Shown here: one piece after another, positions 53,970 to 63,175 of the stretch
Numbering within the stretch: the first letter of the stretch is position 1
How the letters are laid out: every line of letters begins with the position of its first letter
DNA from: Saprospiraceae bacterium
GTDB taxonomy: Bacteria; Bacteroidota; Bacteroidia; Chitinophagales; Saprospiraceae
Length of the DNA stretch: 64,000 nt
Direction: 5' to 3'
NCBI GenBank assembly: GCA_028279185.1
Contig: JANQSS010000043.1
Location: forward strand, 62,001-126,000
Notes under the pieces: model-generated
Told to the model about the DNA's origin: nothing
Seen by the model: the letters and a program-made list of their open reading frames with translations, nothing else
Databases searched by the model: none
Translations under genes and position numbers: made by a program

Positions 53970-55373
53970 TTACCTATCATCCATCTGTAGGCGCAGGTAA
54001 ATCCCAACCATTAGTGAAAAGAAGATTAAACTACTCCCTCCGTAGCTTAAAAAAGGAAGTGGGATGCCAATAATTGGTACTAGACCCATTGTCATACCAA
54101 CATTGATAAAATAGTGAAAGAATAGTATACCGCCGAGTACAAATCCGTAATTACGTATGAACGGTTTTCGACTTTGATCAGATTGAATAAAAATTCGGCC
54201 AATAAAAATGGCATATAAAATGAGTAGCGTAAAAATCCCCAAAAAACCTTGTTCCTCTCCTACTGTGCAAAAAATAAAATCTGTACTCTGTTCCGGTACG
54301 TAGTTCAATTTCGTCATACTACCTTGCCCAAACCCCTTGCCCATCAACCCTCCGCTTCCAATCGCTACTTTGGATTGAATGACATTATACAGCGATCCAC
54401 GTGGATCGGCTTTGCCGGGCTGTAACCAGACATTTATTCTTTCTTGTTGATGAGACTCTAAAAAATTATTTACTAAAAAATCAGTCGAATACGAAAATAT
54501 TGTCCCCCCCATGATCAATGGAATAATGATACCGGCTAATTTGAATTTCTTCTGAAGAAATACGTAGAGTGCAAGGGTTAAAAATACACCAAGGTTAACG
54601 GCAAGCGCCCACCAAGCTTTTCCATAGAAATCGGATATGATGACACTCGATATTAGTGCCACAGTGAATATCACCAGATAAAGTATAGAAGAAAATTGAA
54701 GTTGATAAAACAAAAAAGAACTTCCTAGTAACAACAAAAGTGTTACAACTAGCAATGGCCCATATATAGTCGATAGAATAAATAGTCCTATCGCAGAAAA
54801 TAATAATATAAAAAACCCATGCCAGAGGCCTAAGCGATAAAAAAGAATAAAAAATGAAAAGAAAACAAGTGTTGATCCGGCATCTGGTTGTAATAGAATG
54901 AGTGCCGCCGGCAGTAAAAAAAGTGCAATACCTGTTAACAACGCTCTACGGTCAGACACTTTAAAATTTGTACTCGCGGTAAATGATGCTACGGCAAGAG
55001 CAGTAGCTAATTTGGCAAATTCAGCAGGTTGGAAAGTAAAGCTACCGACACTAAACCAGGACTGTGCTCCTTTAATCTCTTTTCCAAATATGAGTACTGC
55101 CACCAATAGTATGATGGCAATAAAATAAATAACGAATGAGAAGTTCCGCCAAAACACAAACGGTATCAACAAAGTAGAAGCCAATCCGACTAATGATATG
55201 ATTATCCACAACAACTGTTTGCCGTGAAGCTCGCGTAATGAAGGCACCCAGCTCGAATCCTGGCTTGCAGAAGCGGAGAAAATCATTAACCAGCCAATGA
55301 ATATCAACGCCAGATATATAGAGGTCGTTATCCAATCAAAACTTTTACTGCGTTTTGAAACGATAAGCGTCAT
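53970..55373 (-). CDS. rodA: Rod shape-determining protein RodA (SEDS glycosyltransferase)
   Basis: A 467-residue inner membrane protein with about 12 hydrophobic segments that polymerises peptidoglycan during cell elongation together with a class B penicillin-binding protein. Hallmarks: LIFIGWLMIFSAS in the first helix, PAEFAKLATALAVASF, LQPDAGSTLVFF, then QSKVAIGSGGLMGKGFGQG, LNYVPEQSTDFIF and the C-terminal GIPLPFLSYGGSS. It is longer than enterobacterial RodA because of an extra hydrophobic section in the middle (about 195-285), which is usual in Bacteroidota. It overlaps the upstream SPOR gene by 4 bases. mreBCD and the PBP2 gene are not in the window. Confidence 0.95.
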   Translation of the reverse strand: MTLIVSKRSKSFDWITTSIYLALIFIGWLMIFSASASQDSSWVPSLRELHGKQLLWIIISLVGLASTLLIPFVFWRNFSFVIYFIAIILLVAVLIFGKEIKGAQSWFSVGSFTFQPAEFAKLATALAVASFTASTNFKVSDRRALLTGIALFLLPAALILLQPDAGSTLVFFSFFILFYRLGLWHGFFILLFSAIGLFILSTIYGPLLVVTLLLLLGSSFLFYQLQFSSILYLVIFTVALISSVIISDFYGKAWWALAVNLGVFLTLALYVFLQKKFKLAGIIIPLIMGGTIFSYSTDFLVNNFLESHQQERINVWLQPGKADPRGSLYNVIQSKVAIGSGGLMGKGFGQGSMTKLNYVPEQSTDFIFCTVGEEQGFLGIFTLLILYAIFIGRIFIQSDQSRKPFIRNYGFVLGGILFFHYFINVGMTMGLVPIIGIPLPFLSYGGSSLIFFSLMVGIYLRLQMDDR

Positions 55374-55783
55374 AGTTGAATGCGCCGATGAAATTTGATA
55401 ATCTCGTCTCGTCGAAACGTATTTTTAACCTCGAACGCACCCGGATACTTTTTGCGGATTTTCTCAAGCAAGGGCAAGGCGTCCACGCGAGACTCAAATG
55501 CACCAATAATAATTTTATAATGCGGATTATCAAATTGCCATTCTAGATTTTCACTGTATTCAGGAAAACGATATCTAAAATCTCGTTTTAGCTCATCGAT
55601 TTTTCGACGATCGCGATTCAATGCGACTAATATTGACCAACCTTGTACCTCCTCTTCCAACGGAAATAATCGTGCATAGTCACTCAGTACGCGTTCTATG
55701 CCAACGGGCTCTTCCATTGTTACTTGCCCATTCCCTCTTCCTGACACAAAAGCAATAACACATATGACGAACAAAATTCTCAT
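55370..55783 (-). CDS. SPOR-domain-like periplasmic protein
   Basis: A 137-residue protein with a signal peptide (MRILFVICVIAFVSGRGNGQ) and a C-terminal SPOR-like domain (about 45-125; WSILVALNRDRRKIDELKRDF, YKIIIGAFESRVDALPLLEKI). SPOR domains bind denuded peptidoglycan glycans at sites of septal or lateral growth. The 4-base overlap with rodA indicates one translational unit and ties the protein to cell-wall synthesis. It lacks a membrane anchor or LytM domain. Confidence 0.78.
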   Translation of the reverse strand: MRILFVICVIAFVSGRGNGQVTMEEPVGIERVLSDYARLFPLEEEVQGWSILVALNRDRRKIDELKRDFRYRFPEYSENLEWQFDNPHYKIIIGAFESRVDALPLLEKIRKKYPGAFEVKNTFRRDEIIKFHRRIQL

Positions 55784-55854
55784 GCCGCTAAGGTAATAAC
55801 GTGAAACTGTAAGTTCCTATTGAATAGCAAACGATACTTCCATATTATGAGGAA

Positions 55855-56037
55855 TCAGAGTTGTTCGTAATTGATGCGAACACGAAGCTTTTGAAGCTGG
55901 AGATCGTTGCTTGCATAACCAGTATTAGCATACATTGTAGAGGGCTCGCCCTCAATTGATGTCAATTGGGGTTGTGGTTGTCGATTTTCTATGAATTGAT
56001 TTAACAGCTCAATGCTTGCAGTTTGACACAATTCCAT
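55855..56037 (-). CDS. Possible small protein of about 60 residues
   Basis: An ORF of about 60 codons from ATG 56037 (MELCQTASIELLNQFIENR), ending RVRINYEQL. It is hydrophilic, with a Gln/Pro-rich middle (QPQPQ), and has no family I recognise. The upstream part of the longer frame (to 56127) would overlap the plus-strand promoter of the next gene and is rejected. Coding status is uncertain. Confidence 0.35.
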   Translation of the reverse strand: MELCQTASIELLNQFIENRQPQPQLTSIEGEPSTMYANTGYASNDLQLQKLRVRINYEQL

Positions 56038-56045
56038 TACCTTTG
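56016..56045 (+). promoter_or_regulatory. Bacteroidota promoter for the PpiD-like gene (TTG-N19-TACCTTTG)
   Basis: TTG at 56016-56018 is followed after exactly 19 bases by TACCTTTG at 56038-56045, the full Bacteroidota sigma-A arrangement. The ATG at 56137 lies about 90 bases downstream, leaving a leader of about 80 bases. Confidence 0.7.
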
Positions 56046-56136
56046 CCACACTTTTGCACAACGCTTTATATATTAAAATAATATTATATATATTTTGTTT
56101 GTGTTCAACTAAATAAGAATAAGACAAAAGAATAAT

Positions 56137-58236
56137 ATGGCATTAATATCCAAGATTCGAAATAATTCATGGCTGTTGATCATTGTGATTGGCTTTGCAC
56201 TAGCGGCCTTCATCCTGATGGATATGGACGCCTCAGGTGGTAGACGTGCTGCTGGTGATTTCACAATGGGTACGGTTAATGGCGAGGCTATCGATTACAA
56301 AAAATTTCAGAATGCCGAGCAAGCGCTGTATTCAGGCGGTGGAAACACTTTCGCAAATCGAAACTATCTGTGGAACTACTTCGTCGAGAAGACACTCGTT
56401 GGCCAGTTTGCAGAAAAACTTGGTTTCGGGGTTAGCCGCGATGAGCTGATGGAATTGCAATTTGGCAACGATTTAAGCCCAATAATCACTCAGCGATTTT
56501 CAAATCAACAAACTGGACAAGTAGATCGAGCAACTTTGAACAACATGCGTCAACGTATCGAAGCCAATGACATAGATGCCAATCAACGCAACTATTGGGC
56601 CGTTCAAGAACAAGAAATTATCGCGAACCGAATCCAAAGCAAGATAAATGCCCTTGTTTCGAAAGGAATTTACACGCCGTCATGGATGGCAGAGATGAAG
56701 CATGGACATCAAAAGGCCACAGCGAATTTTGATTATGTAAAGATCCCATATTCTGTTGACAGTAGCTCAATAAATGTTACGGACGAAGACTTAGCTGCCT
56801 ATTTGCAGGAAAACATTAATACGTATCGACAGAAAGAAGAAACACGTGTGGCAGAGTATGTGACATTTGACATTAAACCAACGAAACAGGACTCTCTCGA
56901 TATATACGAACGTCTGGTTACGCTGAAAAATGGATTGAGCACTGCAGAAAACGATTCGTCATACGTGGTCAATAACAATGGCATATACAACTTGGCGTAC
57001 TTCAAGGAAAATCAACTTACACCAGCATTGAAAGATACACTCCTTGACCTATCTGTTGGAACGGTGTATGGTCCATTCATTGAGAATGGCCAATATCAAG
57101 TTATAAAAGTGCTTGACAATAAAATCATTCCGGATTCAGTGGAATCGCGACATATTCTCAGGCCGGTAAAAACGCAACAAGAGTTTATTGAGGCTAACGC
57201 ATTAATCGATTCGTTAAAGACGGAAATAGAGGCTGGGAATACGACTTTTGAAGCTGCTGCGGGTCGATTTGGAACAGACGGTACGCGCACAACTGGTGGT
57301 GACCTTGGATATAGTCCGGCGGGTAGAATGGTTCAGCAATTCAACGATTTAATATTTTACAAAGCGGAGGTCAACGAATTGCATAAAGTCGCCACTCAAT
57401 TTGGACTGCATTTAGTCGAAGTAACTGGTAAAAAATTCGAGACGAATGAGCGAGGTGTAAAATATGCCATGCTTTTTGAGAATATAATTCCAAGTCCAGA
57501 AACGCAAACTGCTGAAAATGATCGCATTTTTGATTTTATTAGTCAAAACCCTGGGTTAACGAGCTTGCGTGAGGCACTACCGTCTCTTGGAAAAGAACTA
57601 CAAGTATCTCCCGCACTCAAACAAAATGATTTTACATTTCCAGAAATTGGTCAAAGCGCCACTTCTCGTGAAATTATACGGTGGATGTTTTCTCCAGGCA
57701 TAAAAGTTGGCGAAACCTCGGCCGATGTCTATATTTATAAAGACCCTCAATTATTTTATAACTCAAAATTAATTCTAGTTGGGTTATCAGAAATTAATGA
57801 AGGAGACCTGCCAAGTGTTGCGTCCGTCAGACGTCAAATTGAACCCATCGTTCTAAATATGAAAAAAGGGGAACGTATCGTATCACAGCTTAGTGGTCAA
57901 GATATGAATGCCGCCGCCGCTCAGTATGGTGTCAATATACAGGAAGCGAATAACATTGGACTTTCCTCTTCTTTTGTACCGGGGATGGGTAATGAACCTG
58001 AAATATTAGGTAAAACATTTACGCTACAGCCCGGTGAAACGTTGGGACCAATAGCGGGTAAAGATGGAGTATTTTACATCAAGATGAATGAGCAAATCGA
58101 CGCCCCTGAAATAGCGGATATTTCTGCTTCAAGACGTATCTATTCTTCCTTGACGAAACAACAGGTTAACACCAAACTTTGGGAGGCTGTGCGTGAAGAT
58201 TTAGACATCGAAGACAATCGATTTACATATTATTAA
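56137..58236 (+). CDS. Peptidyl-prolyl isomerase / chaperone, PpiD/SurA type
   Basis: A 699-residue protein. An N-terminal signal anchor (SWLLIIVIGFALAAFILMD) is followed by a SurA N-like helical domain (about 45-215; GTVNGEAIDYKKFQNAEQAL), a beta-rich region, one clear parvulin (PPIC) domain (about 330-440; SRHILRPVKTQQEFI, TGGDLGYSPAGRMVQQFNDLIF) and a further C-terminal chaperone region. PpiD-like proteins sit in the inner membrane and help newly exported outer membrane proteins fold, which suits an organism with many T9SS and barrel cargoes. It has its own promoter and a strong terminator. Confidence 0.92.
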   Translation: MALISKIRNNSWLLIIVIGFALAAFILMDMDASGGRRAAGDFTMGTVNGEAIDYKKFQNAEQALYSGGGNTFANRNYLWNYFVEKTLVGQFAEKLGFGVSRDELMELQFGNDLSPIITQRFSNQQTGQVDRATLNNMRQRIEANDIDANQRNYWAVQEQEIIANRIQSKINALVSKGIYTPSWMAEMKHGHQKATANFDYVKIPYSVDSSSINVTDEDLAAYLQENINTYRQKEETRVAEYVTFDIKPTKQDSLDIYERLVTLKNGLSTAENDSSYVVNNNGIYNLAYFKENQLTPALKDTLLDLSVGTVYGPFIENGQYQVIKVLDNKIIPDSVESRHILRPVKTQQEFIEANALIDSLKTEIEAGNTTFEAAAGRFGTDGTRTTGGDLGYSPAGRMVQQFNDLIFYKAEVNELHKVATQFGLHLVEVTGKKFETNERGVKYAMLFENIIPSPETQTAENDRIFDFISQNPGLTSLREALPSLGKELQVSPALKQNDFTFPEIGQSATSREIIRWMFSPGIKVGETSADVYIYKDPQLFYNSKLILVGLSEINEGDLPSVASVRRQIEPIVLNMKKGERIVSQLSGQDMNAAAAQYGVNIQEANNIGLSSSFVPGMGNEPEILGKTFTLQPGETLGPIAGKDGVFYIKMNEQIDAPEIADISASRRIYSSLTKQQVNTKLWEAVREDLDIEDNRFTYY

Positions 58237-58260
58237 TCTAGTTGATAAAATTTTAAATTG

Positions 58261-58297
58261 AAAAGCCTCGATCAATTTACTAGATCGAGGCTTTTTT
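58261..58297. terminator. Bidirectional rho-independent terminator
   Basis: AAAGCCTCGATC pairs with GATCGAGGCTTT, with T-runs on both sides when read from either strand. It ends the PpiD-like gene (plus) and the GNAT operon (minus, stop at 58327). Confidence 0.9.
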
Positions 58298-58326
58298 ATT
58301 ATTCAGGAAGCACTGAAAATTGAAAC

Positions 58327-58806
58327 TCACTTCGGCTCAAAGTGCTTACAAAAAAATAGATCATCCAATTCGTTATGAACATAGTCCGCAGGCAGTGATT
58401 TGCACTCGATCTGCCTAAATCCTTTTTTTACATAGAATCGCTGCGCAGCCTGAAATTGATTCATCGTTCCCAAGTATAATGTATTAATTTTTTCCCTTCT
58501 GCACCACTCAAAGGCGCTATTAATCAAAGCACCAGAAACGTCCTTGTCCCGGCCTCTATATGCCTTATGTACAAACATCCTTTTTAAAATTGCCGCTTGA
58601 TTCTGTAGCCGAATAGTGGCAATTGTGCCAACCACTTCTTCATGCATCATAGCTATCCAGTATTTATCGAAAACAGCCCTTTGCCTCTTTCGCGACTTAG
58701 AAAAAATGGACATTGAAAATTCACTCGCAATTTTCTCTATTAATTTGTAAACTGCTTCTTCATATACCTCCCGATACGGAATGATCCGAATTTTGTCACC
58801 GGTCAT
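58327..58806 (-). CDS. GNAT-family N-acetyltransferase
   Basis: A 159-residue protein with the GNAT fold: an N-terminal strand (IRIIPYREVYEEAVYKLI), EVVGTIATIRLQN in the beta-sheet centre, and LKRMFVHKAYRGRDKDVSGALI, where RGRDKDV corresponds to the acetyl-CoA-binding Q/RxxGxG/A loop (somewhat degenerate), then LYLGTMNQFQAAQRFYVKKGF. The substrate is unknown. It is the last gene of a tight four-gene minus-strand unit, 3 bases after the methyltransferase. Confidence 0.85.
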   Translation of the reverse strand: MTGDKIRIIPYREVYEEAVYKLIEKIASEFSMSIFSKSRKRQRAVFDKYWIAMMHEEVVGTIATIRLQNQAAILKRMFVHKAYRGRDKDVSGALINSAFEWCRREKINTLYLGTMNQFQAAQRFYVKKGFRQIECKSLPADYVHNELDDLFFCKHFEPK

Positions 58807-58809
58807 ATT

Positions 58810-59571
58810 TTAATTGCTCTGCTTTTTTGCAACCCAAAACCTACAATTACTTGAAAATTTATGAACCATCGGTTCTTCCTTGAATTTTTCATCCCTATAA
58901 AATGTTTCAACAATTTCGAATTTATAATCGAATAACCACCTGCGAATTTCTTCTTGGCTTGGTATATGAATATACATATTTCCCGCTTCATTTTTAGACG
59001 CGGTAATCAAGTCTCCGAATTGATGCAGCGATGGGTTTTGCTCCCCATTCAACCATTTTAATTTCTCCTGCTTCCAAAAAGGTATAAACCGTCTTTCGCC
59101 ATCGCGATCGTACGTTGTAAAAACGAAAAGACCGTTACTTGTGAGTACTCTTCTAATTTCTAAAATTGCCTTATTTCTGTTTTCCTGACCTGGTATGGTC
59201 ATTAAACCATTGAATGAAAATAAAACCACATCAGCGGAACTATCTCCCCGCATTAGCTTTGTTGCATCGCCAACAGAAAATTTAATGTTCGACTTGTATT
59301 TCGTGTTTAATTTAATAGCTTCAGCAATCATCTTTGGAGCAATATCCACTCCTTCAATGTGTTTGTAACCATTGTTATAAAGTGAAAATGTTGTGCGACC
59401 TGTCCCACAACCCAGATCCAAAATTCGATCACCAGGCTCGACGTATGTGTTGAAAACATACTGTTCGGATTTCCAAAGGCCAATTGTTCTTGTCAGCCAA
59501 CTATAATTAGCGACGCTGCTTTCATATTGTTTGATGACAAACTCGGCAGTTATCTTTTCTTCGTCTTGCAT
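58810..59571 (-). CDS. Class I SAM-dependent methyltransferase
   Basis: A 253-residue cytoplasmic enzyme. Motif I ILDLGCGTGRTTFSLY binds SAM; GVDIAPKMIAEA (motif II), GDATKLMRGDSSADVVLFSFN and EIRRVLTSNGLFVFTTYDR follow in the order of the Methyltransf_11/25 group. The C-terminal HIPSQEEIRRWLFDYKFEIVETF is typical of small-molecule methyltransferases. The substrate is unknown. Its start overlaps the end of the DUF3500 gene by one base and it precedes the GNAT gene closely, so the four genes form one operon. Confidence 0.88.
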   Translation of the reverse strand: MQDEEKITAEFVIKQYESSVANYSWLTRTIGLWKSEQYVFNTYVEPGDRILDLGCGTGRTTFSLYNNGYKHIEGVDIAPKMIAEAIKLNTKYKSNIKFSVGDATKLMRGDSSADVVLFSFNGLMTIPGQENRNKAILEIRRVLTSNGLFVFTTYDRDGERRFIPFWKQEKLKWLNGEQNPSLHQFGDLITASKNEAGNMYIHIPSQEEIRRWLFDYKFEIVETFYRDEKFKEEPMVHKFSSNCRFWVAKKQSN

Positions 59572-60794
59572 TAATGATGTGCTTCCAAGTGCTGCCGGAG
59601 TAGGTCCTTTCCGTAGTCATTTCCATTTGGCGTTCGAACAACTGTATGAATATGATTTCGTGTAGGCTCTCGGTCGTGTCCCGGCCCGGCAATAATGCCT
59701 TGGTGGTCAAATTCGATTAAAATTACGGGACTTTGGATTCGATAATAAAAAACAGCATCGTCTGATGTTTTTCCTATCCATGTAAAATACGTCTCATCAA
59801 TATGACCTAATACCTCTTTCATTTTAATTTGTGCATGACCAGCTGACATGTTCGAAACATACTGTTCAATAAGATTGATTAAGGCTTTTCTGTTTTTAGC
59901 ATTAAGCTCAGCTGCATTTATCCCTGAGTAATCGATAGATTCATTATCCTTAAACGCCTCAGTTTGATTATGAACATCTTTCTTGACAGTTGATATAATT
60001 GCCTTATTCCTCTGGGCAGTAGGTAACCCTTGAATAAGTTTTAATCCAAGGTTCTGTTCATCTTGAAAAAGCGTATTGCCTTTATACTTTCCTGTCGTAG
60101 TAACGGTTGGTTCTGCGCCCATAAAAGTAGGCGTCATAACTACTTGGTCTCCAATAATAAAATAGTTAATAACTAGATGGTGACCATCAATTTGCCAACC
60201 CCAAGGTTCGGTGTACGATGGCTGGCCCATGACCGTGAAAAAATATAATTCTTCGTCATAAATAATGTTGCCCTTATTCAGCTCGTTAAGCGTTTGGTCC
60301 GTTTTCATAATATTCCTGGAAAGCGTCAATCCTTTTGCACTTAATGATTTTTCCATAAGCGCGAATGCTAATGCTTTCTGTTCCGAATTCATTTCTTTCA
60401 ACGAAATTCCTGCGCGTCGAAATATGCCATGATCAACATTTGACCATTTTTGCCATTCTTGGTCTTGGACGTTATGAAGTGTTTTCTTTTTTTGATCCGG
60501 GGTAAGGGCTTCAACAAATTTAATACCTGCTTCTACGATAGGTTTAGTAGTCACTCCTGTTGACCTGATTGTAAAAAGGCTATCCATTTTTCCTGCTGAA
60601 GTTACGATACCAACAAAAGGTTCTTGTAATGCTCTTTCTTGCATCCTCATCATAAAACTGTTGTCATCAACAACAGGAAATGCCATGTCAGAAGGCTCAA
60701 CGCTTTTTTGAAGTGTCTGTTTATTTTGACAAGAATAAAAGATAAATATTCCCAGATATAAAAAAAATACTATGCCTTTATTCATTTTCATCAT
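59571..60794 (-). CDS. DUF3500 lipoprotein
   Basis: A 407-residue protein with a lipoprotein signal peptide ending FIFYSC (the Cys is lipidated). The mature part matches DUF3500, with RAGISLKEMNSEQKALAFALM, GQPSYTEPWGWQIDGHHLVINYF and VVMTPTFMGAEPTVT (each shown in part) and a C-terminal FDHQGIIAGPGHDREPTRNHIHTVVRTPNG region with conserved histidines. No function has been established for the family. Its place between an S9-like hydrolase and a methyltransferase in one operon suggests processing of some imported or extracellular compound, which is inference. Confidence 0.9.
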   Translation of the reverse strand: MMKMNKGIVFFLYLGIFIFYSCQNKQTLQKSVEPSDMAFPVVDDNSFMMRMQERALQEPFVGIVTSAGKMDSLFTIRSTGVTTKPIVEAGIKFVEALTPDQKKKTLHNVQDQEWQKWSNVDHGIFRRAGISLKEMNSEQKALAFALMEKSLSAKGLTLSRNIMKTDQTLNELNKGNIIYDEELYFFTVMGQPSYTEPWGWQIDGHHLVINYFIIGDQVVMTPTFMGAEPTVTTTGKYKGNTLFQDEQNLGLKLIQGLPTAQRNKAIISTVKKDVHNQTEAFKDNESIDYSGINAAELNAKNRKALINLIEQYVSNMSAGHAQIKMKEVLGHIDETYFTWIGKTSDDAVFYYRIQSPVILIEFDHQGIIAGPGHDREPTRNHIHTVVRTPNGNDYGKDLLRQHLEAHH

Positions 60795-60796
60795 TA

Positions 60797-61774
60797 TTAT
60801 TGACCATGATATTTCATGTCAGGCAAAGATTCATTCTTTTTCAAATATTTATCAAACCAATTAACAATTTGTTGATCTACTTCTACACGGTGTTCAGAAA
60901 TACCGTGATCCCCTCCTTCGAACATGATCAGCCGGTAAGGAATTCGGAACTTTTCAAATTCCAATGCCAGATGCAGGCTTTGCTCTGGTTTAACCCGCCA
61001 ATCTGCATTTCCATGTAATAATAGTATAGGTACATTATTGGGAAATCTGTCGACCCACTTAATAGCAGATCGTTCATAGAGTGCTTGCTCTTTATTACTC
61101 GCATAATCTGGAACGATTTCAGCAATCACACCAGTTTCCATTTCTGGTCGATCAAGAATTGAAGCGTAATTATCACTCACGGCACCACCGACAACAACCG
61201 CTTTTATATTGTCCATTTTGGTTAAAGCAATGTACGTCATCATGCCGCCTCGACTCCATCCATACATGCCAATATTATCGGTGTCAGCTTCTGGAATTTC
61301 CCCAAGAACTTTTTCTAAAATCACAACATCATTTACATCACTTCCTCCGAATTCTTCAGCTCCTTCGCTACCTCCGTTACCTCGATACTGACTTGCAATG
61401 ACGACGTAGCCTTCGTTCGCAAGTCGCCCCATACGCATGACACCATGGGCTATTTTCAATGCGCCAAATTCTCGATTTCCTCCTCTATTATAAATAATAC
61501 ACGGATACTTACCCGGCTTCCTGGGCTTCGCAAGTAGTCCCCGGATTTTAAGTCCATCACTCATATATGTTATCCCATATAATTCAATGCTGTCAATATA
61601 TCTATACGAAGTTTTCCACACTACCTTCCCATCGACTTCTTCCGTCAACCTAGGATAAATTGGCGTGTGCGTAATATCATCGATTAACGTTTGGCGCACG
61701 AGCAGTCTACTATCTTGTGCGCAAGCCGAAGACAATATGAGGATACCTAGGATATATAAAATAAAATATTTCAT
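60797..61774 (-). CDS. Secreted S9-like alpha/beta hydrolase (prolyl oligopeptidase family)
   Basis: A 325-residue protein with a signal peptide whose cleavage region reads LILSSACAQ, possibly a lipoprotein. The alpha/beta-hydrolase core has the oxyanion loop YNRGGNREFG, nucleophile elbow GWSRGGMMTY, acid-region HGNADWRVKPEQS and catalytic His in EGGDHGIS. This is the layout of Peptidase_S9 domains; without the N-terminal propeller the protein may be an esterase or an acyl-peptidase. It is the first gene of the four-gene operon, with two bases between its stop and the DUF3500 start. Confidence 0.88.
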   Translation of the reverse strand: MKYFILYILGILILSSACAQDSRLLVRQTLIDDITHTPIYPRLTEEVDGKVVWKTSYRYIDSIELYGITYMSDGLKIRGLLAKPRKPGKYPCIIYNRGGNREFGALKIAHGVMRMGRLANEGYVVIASQYRGNGGSEGAEEFGGSDVNDVVILEKVLGEIPEADTDNIGMYGWSRGGMMTYIALTKMDNIKAVVVGGAVSDNYASILDRPEMETGVIAEIVPDYASNKEQALYERSAIKWVDRFPNNVPILLLHGNADWRVKPEQSLHLALEFEKFRIPYRLIMFEGGDHGISEHRVEVDQQIVNWFDKYLKKNESLPDMKYHGQ

Positions 61775-61900
61775 GGTGAGTGATAATCTAATTTTCCATG
61801 GTGAAAAGCGTAGAACGAAAGTACGGTTTAATTCATTGCGTTGAAGACACCTGCTCCTTTCCTTTTTACTACAGTTTATTTTTGGTGTCGTTGGACAGAA

Positions 61901-62443
61901 TTAACCTAAAGCCTTTTTGGCTTGCACCATGTGCCTTTCATTGTGGTAGATTACTATACGAAATGTATCTCCTAGTCGAAGTTTTACCATAGTTGAAATG
62001 CTGATCGATGTTTTTGTCTTAGTTAGACTGACGTAACGTGCCTGTCCTAATAATTTTAATACTTGGTGTTGTTGAGCGATGAACCGACCAATCGTCTCCT
62101 TGCTTAAATCACTCCCGATTGGATTTTTATCCTTGAAGGTATTCATCTTCTTCATTTTTTTACTTGGCAACATTGCTTTGGCGAAATAATTTCCAAGCCA
62201 CCCAGCTCTAAAGTTCAAATCTGAACTTTTCTTACTTGTCTTTATCCGTCGATCAATTTCAGGAATATAATAATCTCCGTATCGGTTTAAATGTTCTAAA
62301 CACTCCAATGCACTCCAGGCTCCTTTTGTTGGGCGATTGTTTAGTCGATTTTCGTGATACTCAAGTAGGCCCTGCGCCTGATTAATAACTTGTTTTGTGC
62401 GCTCAATTAAGTCTGCAATTAACACTTCTGATTCAATTTTCAT
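61901..62443 (-). CDS. DinB-superfamily protein
   Basis: About 180 residues from ATG 62443 (MKIESEVLIADLIERTKQV). The four-helix bundle matches the DinB_2 type: NRPTKGAWSALECLEHLNRYGDYYIPEI with the first His, and the C-terminal RIVIYHNERHMVQAKKALG with two more. The likely role is metal-dependent transfer or stress resistance, but no specific activity can be given. It is separated from the Crp/Fnr regulator by about 55 bases in the same direction, so the two may form one unit. The in-frame TTG at 62461 is rejected. Confidence 0.82.
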   Translation of the reverse strand: MKIESEVLIADLIERTKQVINQAQGLLEYHENRLNNRPTKGAWSALECLEHLNRYGDYYIPEIDRRIKTSKKSSDLNFRAGWLGNYFAKAMLPSKKMKKMNTFKDKNPIGSDLSKETIGRFIAQQHQVLKLLGQARYVSLTKTKTSISISTMVKLRLGDTFRIVIYHNERHMVQAKKALG

Positions 62444-62498
62444 ATTCAAGCTTTTCGTCAAAGGTGGTCAGAATAAAGCTCAAAAACATTGATTGAAA

Positions 62499-63044
62499 TT
62501 AAGATTTCTTAATCCGAGACAGGGTCTCGGGTGTCATGCGCAGATAGGAGGCGATGTATTTATCTGGTACTTCTTGAAAAAGCTGTGGACTGCGATTAAA
62601 TACGCGCCTATACCTATCTAATGGTGAAGATGTAAGAATATCCCTTTCTCTTTCCATTTGCTGATACACCATACTTTCGAGAACTTTGTACCATAGCTCA
62701 AATGCATCGTCATTGTTGTGTACAAACCCCATAAACCGATCTTTGGCTAACACTTTCAATTGGCTTTTTCTAAGCGCTTGCATATATAAATCCGAGGGTT
62801 GCTCTGAAATAAATGAATCCAAAGCCGCAATTAAATTATTTGCATAGCCAAATCGAATTGTATGTTCTTCATATTCGTCGATAACGAATATGCGAATACA
62901 CCCTTGCTCAACCATATACAGGTTGACATCCACGCTACCCTCTACTTTCAGAAATTCGTTTCGTTTTAATGTTAGGTGCCGAGTCCACAACTCTTGTTCA
63001 TTCAACAAGGAAATCATTTTTTCAATCGGATTCTTCGTGTTCAT
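62499..63044 (-). CDS. Crp/Fnr-family transcriptional regulator
   Basis: About 181 residues from ATG 63044 (MNTKNPIEKMISLL). Residues about 20-120 form a cyclic-nucleotide-binding-like domain (LKRNEFLKVEGSVDVNLYMVEQGCIRIF), and the end (about 145-181) forms a winged helix (VPDKYIASYLRMTPETLSRI), a layout very common among Crp/Fnr regulators of Bacteroidota. There is no cysteine cluster for an iron-sulfur centre. It may control the DinB gene downstream or the divergent secreted protein upstream. The in-frame TTG at 63059 is rejected. Confidence 0.9.
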   Translation of the reverse strand: MNTKNPIEKMISLLNEQELWTRHLTLKRNEFLKVEGSVDVNLYMVEQGCIRIFVIDEYEEHTIRFGYANNLIAALDSFISEQPSDLYMQALRKSQLKVLAKDRFMGFVHNNDDAFELWYKVLESMVYQQMERERDILTSSPLDRYRRVFNRSPQLFQEVPDKYIASYLRMTPETLSRIKKS

Positions 63045-63175
63045 CTGTAGGTTTATCAACTTATTCCATAAAATATTGACAAAAATAATCCAATTATCAA
63101 GTATTCTCGTATAAGATCAATGAAAGGCAATTTATCAAAATGAAATTTCTCATTTATTAATTCAAATTTTTAACT

